A DNA stretch of 64,000 nt from Bradyrhizobium glycinis. Its GTDB lineage: Bacteria; Pseudomonadota; Alphaproteobacteria; Rhizobiales; Xanthobacteraceae. Within the stretch, counting starts at the first letter, position 1, and the number at the start of each line of letters is the position of its first letter. Both the position numbers and the translations under genes were made by a program. Location: contig NZ_JACCHQ010000013.1 in assembly GCF_016031655.1 (NCBI RefSeq), positions 62,001-126,000 of the forward strand. Reading direction: 5' to 3'. This document shows positions 60,465 through 64,000 of this stretch, piece by piece. Under the pieces are notes generated by a model. It was not told where the DNA came from. It saw only the letters and a program-made list of their open reading frames with translations, and ran no database searches.

Positions 60465-61670
60465 TCACTTCTTCACCAGCGGGCAGCGCGACTGCTCCAG
60501 CGACTGGAACGCCTCGTTGCCGGGGACGGTGGCGAGCAGCTTGTAATCGTCCCAGCGGCCCTTGGACTCGGACGGCTTCTTCACCTCGAACAGGTACATG
60601 TCATGGATCATGCGGCCGTCCTCGCGGATCTTGCCATTCTTGGCGAAGAAGTCGTTGATCGGCGTCTCCTTCATCAGCTTGATCACCGCCGCGGCATCGG
60701 TCGTGCCGGCCGCCTTCACGGCTTTCAGGTAATGCGTGACGGAGGAATAGACGCCGGCCTGGGCCGAGGTCGGCACGCGCTTGGTGCGCTCCATGAAGCG
60801 CTTCGAGAATGCACGCGTGTCGTCGTTGAGATCCCAATAGAACGCTTCCGCGAGCAGCAGCCCCTGCGCGGTCTCGAGCCCGATCGAGTCGATATCGGTG
60901 ACGAACGCGAGCAGCGGCGAGACTTTCTGTCCGCCCTTGGTGATACCGAACTCCGCCGCCTGCTTGATGGCATTGATGGTATCGCCGCCGGCGTTCGCGA
61001 GCCCGATCACCTTGGCCTTGGAGGCCTGGGCCTGGAGCAGGAAGGACGAGAAATCCGACGTGTTGAGCGGGTGGCGGACGCTGCCAAGCACCTTGCCGCC
61101 GGTCTTGGTCACGACGGCGCTGGTGTCCTTCTCCAGATCCTGGCCGAAGGCGTAGTCGGCGGTGAGGAAGAACCAGCTGTCGAGACCGGACTTCACCGCC
61201 GCAAGACCGGTCACATTGGCCTGGCCGTAGGTGTCGAACACATAGTGGATGGTGTAGGGGCCGCAGGCCTCGTTGGTGAGACGGATCGAGCCCGGCCCGT
61301 TGAACATGATGATCTTGTTGCGCGCTTTCGCGATCTCGCCGGCGGCAAGCGCGGTCGCGGAGGCTGCGACGTCGTAGATCATCTCGACGCCCTGATTGTC
61401 GAGCATGTCGCGGGCGATGTTGGCGGAGAGATCGGCCTTGTTGAGATGGTCGGCCGCCAGCACCTGGATCTTGCGTCCCAGCACCTCGCCACCGAAATCC
61501 TCGACCGCCATCTTCGCCGCAGTCTCGCTCCCGGAGCCGGTGATATCTGCATAAAGGCTCGACATGTCGAGGATGCCGCCGATCTTCAGCGGCGGCTTTT
61601 CCTGAGCCTGTGCGGCGCTCGCATTGAGGGCAAACGCGGCGGCAAAAATGCCGGACAAAATAGTCTTCAT
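60465..61670 (-). CDS. ABC transporter substrate-binding protein (branched-chain amino acid/aromatic type)
   Basis: 401 aa with signal peptide (MKTILSGIFAAAFALNASAA, cleavage near AQA). The mature start is PLKIGGILDMSSLYADITGS, typical of Peripl_BP_6/LivJ-like proteins, and AFGQDLEKDTSAVVTKTGGK and GVYSSVTHYLKAVKAAGTTD follow. Many such orphans bind aromatic acids or acyl compounds. No permease or ATPase is in the window. The ATG at 61670 was chosen over an upstream TTG. A perfect palindrome (61828-61842) lies upstream. Confidence 0.88.
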   Translation of the reverse strand: MKTILSGIFAAAFALNASAAQAQEKPPLKIGGILDMSSLYADITGSGSETAAKMAVEDFGGEVLGRKIQVLAADHLNKADLSANIARDMLDNQGVEMIYDVAASATALAAGEIAKARNKIIMFNGPGSIRLTNEACGPYTIHYVFDTYGQANVTGLAAVKSGLDSWFFLTADYAFGQDLEKDTSAVVTKTGGKVLGSVRHPLNTSDFSSFLLQAQASKAKVIGLANAGGDTINAIKQAAEFGITKGGQKVSPLLAFVTDIDSIGLETAQGLLLAEAFYWDLNDDTRAFSKRFMERTKRVPTSAQAGVYSSVTHYLKAVKAAGTTDAAAVIKLMKETPINDFFAKNGKIREDGRMIHDMYLFEVKKPSESKGRWDDYKLLATVPGNEAFQSLEQSRCPLVKK

Positions 61671-61713
61671 CGAAAACAACCTCCCTTATCGCGCCGTGCT
61701 CTGATGGCGGCTT

Positions 61714-61755
61714 GGTTATTGCTCTTGGGTTATTGCTCTTGGCTATTCGCTGTTG
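61714..61755. repeat. 14-bp tandem repeat, three units
   Basis: GGTTATTGCTCTTG twice in perfect succession, then a diverged third unit GCTATTCGCTGTTG (11/14 matching). It lies 44 bp upstream of the binding-protein start, inside its likely leader. Confidence 0.75.
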
Positions 61756-61827
61756 CCGCAATCATGCCGCATGCGCAAGAGCGCAGCAAGCGCGCGCTGC
61801 GAGGCAGATGAATGATCAATGCGCGCT

Positions 61828-61842
61828 TTCCGCAAAGCGGAA
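61828..61842. promoter_or_regulatory. TTCCGC-N3-GCGGAA palindrome, copy 2
   Basis: TTCCGCAAAGCGGAA, perfect 6-bp arms. It lies 157 bp upstream of the binding-protein ATG. The partner site at 55156-55170 lies 158 bp upstream of the acyl-CoA dehydrogenase GTG. The equal spacing and shared sequence suggest one regulator. Confidence 0.6.
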
Positions 61843-61871
61843 TGCTGAGAAGACGGAAGATGTCTCGGCAT

Positions 61872-61959
61872 CGTCAGTGCGAGGAGCTCTTGCGACGAAG
61901 CAATCCAGAATCCCTCCGAGGAGGCACTCTGGATTGCTTCGCTTCGCTCGCAATGACGG
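61872..61959. repeat. Palindromic intergenic repeat, family F
   Basis: CGTCAGTGCGAGGAGCTCTT and CGACGAAGCAATCCAGA on the left; TCTGGATTGCTTCGCTTCGC and TCGCAATGACG on the right. This GCAATCCAGA-type stem-loop is a common rhizobial repeat. Confidence 0.75.
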
Positions 61960-62033
61960 AGTATGACGAAACCTCTTCGCGCCCTACTACGCATGAGGTA
62001 TGATTGCCGCGCAATGCAACCTCTCCGGATCAC

Positions 62034-62804
62034 GTGACGCAACGGCTTCGCTTCATCGTCGCATGTCTTCTCGTCGCAAGTAGCTCGGCATTCGCGAGCC
62101 CCTGCCAGTTCGAGTCCCAAGGCGAAGGCCGCGTCGCTGCCATCGTCGATGCGCGCAGCCTGCGTCTCGATGACGGGCGCGAGATCCGCCTCAGCGGCAT
62201 CGCGCCGACCGCGACCACGAAGCAGGCGCTGACCGCGCTGCTCGCCGGCCGCGACGTCATGCTGCGGAGCGCTGACGACACGCCCGATCGCTACGGCCGC
62301 CAGGGCGCACTGGTCTTCATCGGCGAAAGCGACATCTCGGTGCAGGCCATGCTGCTCGCCCGGGGCGATGCCATCGCCTCCGCCGAGATCGTGGACAAGG
62401 ACTGCGCGGCCGCCCTGATGGCGTCCGAAGCCGCAGCCCGGCGCCAAAAAATGGGCAGCTGGGCTGACCCGTCGGCCATAAAAAACGCGGAAAGTCCGGA
62501 CGATATTTTGGCGGAGATCGGGCGCTTTGCGGTAATCGAGGGCAAAGTCCTGTCGGTCCGGCAAGCTGGGGCAACGACCTACCTCAACTTCGGGCGGAAC
62601 TGGACACGTGGCTTTGCCGTGACTATTTCAAAGCGCAATCTAGCGGCGTTCGAAAGCGCTGGTATGACCCTTAAGTCCCTGGAGAATCGGCGTATTCGCG
62701 TTCGGGGCTGGGTTGAGGGGAATGCGGGGCCACGCATCGATGTGCGTCTCGTGGGGCAGATCGAGTTGCTGGGCGCAAACGAGCCGACAGGGGTAAGGCC
62801 TTAA
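62034..62804 (+). CDS. Exported SNase-like (thermonuclease-fold) protein
   Basis: 256 aa. It has a signal peptide (RLRFIVACLLVASSSAFA) and an SNase-like OB fold: GEGRVAAIVDARSLRLDDGR with EIRLSGIAPTA, then DRYGRQGALVFIGESDISVQ and AMLLARGDAIASAEI. The catalytic Arg pair of active nucleases is only partly visible (DRYGR), so activity is doubtful. A C-terminal part (FAVIEGKVLSVRQAGATTYL) looks like a second OB fold. The GTG at 62034 was chosen; TTG at 62004 is the alternative. Confidence 0.75.
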   Translation: MTQRLRFIVACLLVASSSAFASPCQFESQGEGRVAAIVDARSLRLDDGREIRLSGIAPTATTKQALTALLAGRDVMLRSADDTPDRYGRQGALVFIGESDISVQAMLLARGDAIASAEIVDKDCAAALMASEAAARRQKMGSWADPSAIKNAESPDDILAEIGRFAVIEGKVLSVRQAGATTYLNFGRNWTRGFAVTISKRNLAAFESAGMTLKSLENRRIRVRGWVEGNAGPRIDVRLVGQIELLGANEPTGVRP

Positions 62805-62830
62805 AACAGGCCAGGCACGGGTTAAGCGAC

Positions 62831-64000
62831 GTGAATGGGGTGCTAGAACGGCACGGACTGGGCGATTGCCGCCGCCTACGGGCTGCGCCGGCCGCGCTTT
62901 GCCTTGCGCTGGGCGGACTTCTCGCCGGCTGCGGCGATATGGGCCGGTTCCAGACTGCGGCGACCCCGGCAGCCGTCGCGATGCCGAAGCCGAAGCCCGC
63001 CGTCGCCCAAACCCCGGCCACCGAGAAGGAGCACGAGCGCATCCTGGCGAGCTATGGCGGGACCTATGACGATCCCAAGCTCGAGGCGCTCGTCAGCAAG
63101 ACCGTCGACCGGCTGGTCGCGGCCTCCGACCGGCCCGACCAGGGCTACAAGGTCACCATCCTCAATTCCGGGGCGGTGAACGCCTTTGCGCTGCCGAACG
63201 GCCAGCTCTATGTCACGCGAGGCCTGCTTGCGCTCGCCAGCGACACCTCCGAATTGTCCTCCGTGCTCAGCCACGAGATGGCGCATGTGCTGTCCAAGCA
63301 CGCGGCGATGCGCGAGGACCAGGCCCGCCAGGCCGCGATCGTCACCCGCGTCGTCACCGACATGAGCAACGATCCCGACCTCACTGCACTGGCGCTGGCC
63401 AAGACCAAGCTCACCATGGCGAGCTTCTCGCGCAAGCAGGAGTTCGAAGCCGACGGCATCGGCGTCGGTATCTCCGCCAAGGCGCATTTCGACCCCTACG
63501 GCGCGGCGCGCTTCCTGTCGGCAATGGAGCGAAATGCCGAGCTGAAGGCCGGCAAGAGCTCGCTCGATCCACGCGCGCAGGATTTCACCTCGTCGCATCC
63601 GGCAACCCCGGAACGCGTGCAGAACGCGCAGAACATTGCCCGCCAATACACGGCGCCTGAAGGTGCCGAGCGCGATCGCGAGAGCTATCTCGCCGCGATC
63701 GACAACCTCGTCTATGGCGAAGACCCCAGCGAAGGCTTCGTCCGCGGCCGGCGCTTCCTGCATCCGAAGCTCGGCTTCACCTTCCAGGCGCCGGATAATT
63801 TCACGCTCGACAACACCGCGCAGGCCGTGATCGGCGTGCGCGAGGGCGGCGCACAGGCGATGCGCTTCGACGTCGTGCGCGTGCCGGCCGAACAATCGCT
63901 CGGCGATTACCTCAACTCCGGCTGGATGGAAGGCGTCGAGAAGGCATCGACCGAGGATCTCACCATCAACGGCTTTCCGGCGGCGTCCGCCACCGCCAAG
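62831..64000 (+). CDS. M48-family metalloprotease lipoprotein (3' end outside window)
   Basis: 390 codons are visible and the gene runs past base 64000. The N-terminus has a lipobox LALGGLLAGCGDM, so it should be an outer- or inner-membrane lipoprotein. The zinc site is in LSSVLSHEMAHVLSKHAAMR (HEMAH) with the third ligand Glu in SRKQEFEADGIGVGI. The M48 domain begins near HERILASYGGTYDDPKLEAL. Relatives such as BepA/LoiP act in outer-membrane quality control. After the protease domain a further region continues (FLHPKLGFTFQAPDNFTLDN). The start GTG at 62831 is tentative; GTG at 62840 is also possible. Confidence 0.88.
   Translation, partial: MNGVLERHGLGDCRRLRAAPAALCLALGGLLAGCGDMGRFQTAATPAAVAMPKPKPAVAQTPATEKEHERILASYGGTYDDPKLEALVSKTVDRLVAASDRPDQGYKVTILNSGAVNAFALPNGQLYVTRGLLALASDTSELSSVLSHEMAHVLSKHAAMREDQARQAAIVTRVVTDMSNDPDLTALALAKTKLTMASFSRKQEFEADGIGVGISAKAHFDPYGAARFLSAMERNAELKAGKSSLDPRAQDFTSSHPATPERVQNAQNIARQYTAPEGAERDRESYLAAIDNLVYGEDPSEGFVRGRRFLHPKLGFTFQAPDNFTLDNTAQAVIGVREGGAQAMRFDVVRVPAEQSLGDYLNSGWMEGVEKASTEDLTINGFPAASATAK

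Larger units (their letters stand above)
61671..62033. other. Divergent intergenic region with tandem repeat, palindrome and family F repeat
   Basis: 363 bp without a gene. From left to right it holds a 14-bp tandem repeat (61714-61755), a perfect 15-bp palindrome (61828-61842) and a family F repeat (61872-61959). Confidence 0.6.

Overview
The window looks like chromosomal DNA of a Bradyrhizobium-type alphaproteobacterium (order Rhizobiales). This is inferred from high GC with GC-rich third codon positions, an Omp25/31-OprB type porin, dense solute transport and acyl-CoA/aromatic catabolism genes, many small exported proteins, and at least six families of short palindromic intergenic repeats of the kind common in Bradyrhizobium. 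No phage block, transposase, integrase, rRNA or CRISPR array was seen. One tRNA gene (Arg, anticodon CCT) is present.

Layout. 0-4 kb: radC, a Sel1-repeat exported protein, a small conserved protein and an endolysin-like protein. 4-9.4 kb: a minus-strand THI5/NitT-type ABC importer operon that continues into a 2-hydroxyacid dehydrogenase and a tandem AprI/Inh-type exported protein, opposite a creatininase-family amidohydrolase. 9.5-13.3 kb: small exported proteins, a DUF1194 protein and a fused Omp25/OprB porin preceded by a Fur-box-like palindrome. 13.5-19.3 kb: a chemoreceptor gene broken by a frameshift, a CNNM/CorC-type protein, a PilZ protein and a membrane-anchored glutamate-synthase-like flavoprotein. 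19.8-26.7 kb: ferredoxin-NADP reductase, an ATP-grasp protein, a periplasmic binding protein paired with a DAACS carrier, a quinone-oxidoreductase-like enzyme and a three-repeat cysteine-rich exported protein.

26.8-32.3 kb is the best defined catabolic island: a FAD hydroxylase, an aryl-CoA ligase, a MarR regulator, a zeta-class GST isomerase and gentisate 1,2-dioxygenase. Together they suggest aryl acid to aryl-CoA to ring-hydroxylated CoA ester to gentisate to maleylpyruvate. Its two promoters carry the same 24-bp operator (22/24 identical) centred on AGTATACT and overlapping the -10 element. A NitT/TauT ABC importer and a FAD oxidoreductase follow (32.4-36.6 kb).

36.7-47.6 kb: a crotonase, a ketopantoate-reductase-like enzyme, hydrolases, a TetR/SDR divergent pair with two copies of a long operator palindrome, an acyl-CoA dehydrogenase, an AraC regulator opposite an alpha/beta hydrolase, an amidohydrolase and a DUF2252 protein. 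47.6-54.3 kb: tRNA-Arg, VOC and GYD proteins, an RraA-cupin-Bug operon, a second ketopantoate reductase, and YidB- and GlsB-type proteins. 54.3-61.7 kb: an acyl-CoA catabolic region with an SDR, two unlike acyl-CoA dehydrogenase subunits, two atypical crotonases, a VOC protein and a branched-chain-type binding protein. A TTCCGC-N3-GCGGAA palindrome lies upstream of both its outer genes. The window ends with an SNase-like exported protein and an M48 lipoprotein metalloprotease that runs off the edge.

No single previously unknown system was proven. The most promising leads are the operator-linked aryl-CoA/gentisate island, the shared-palindrome acyl-CoA island, the binding protein-DAACS pair, the C-terminal ICRGC tail shared by two exported proteins, and the Fur-box-like site in front of a fused porin.
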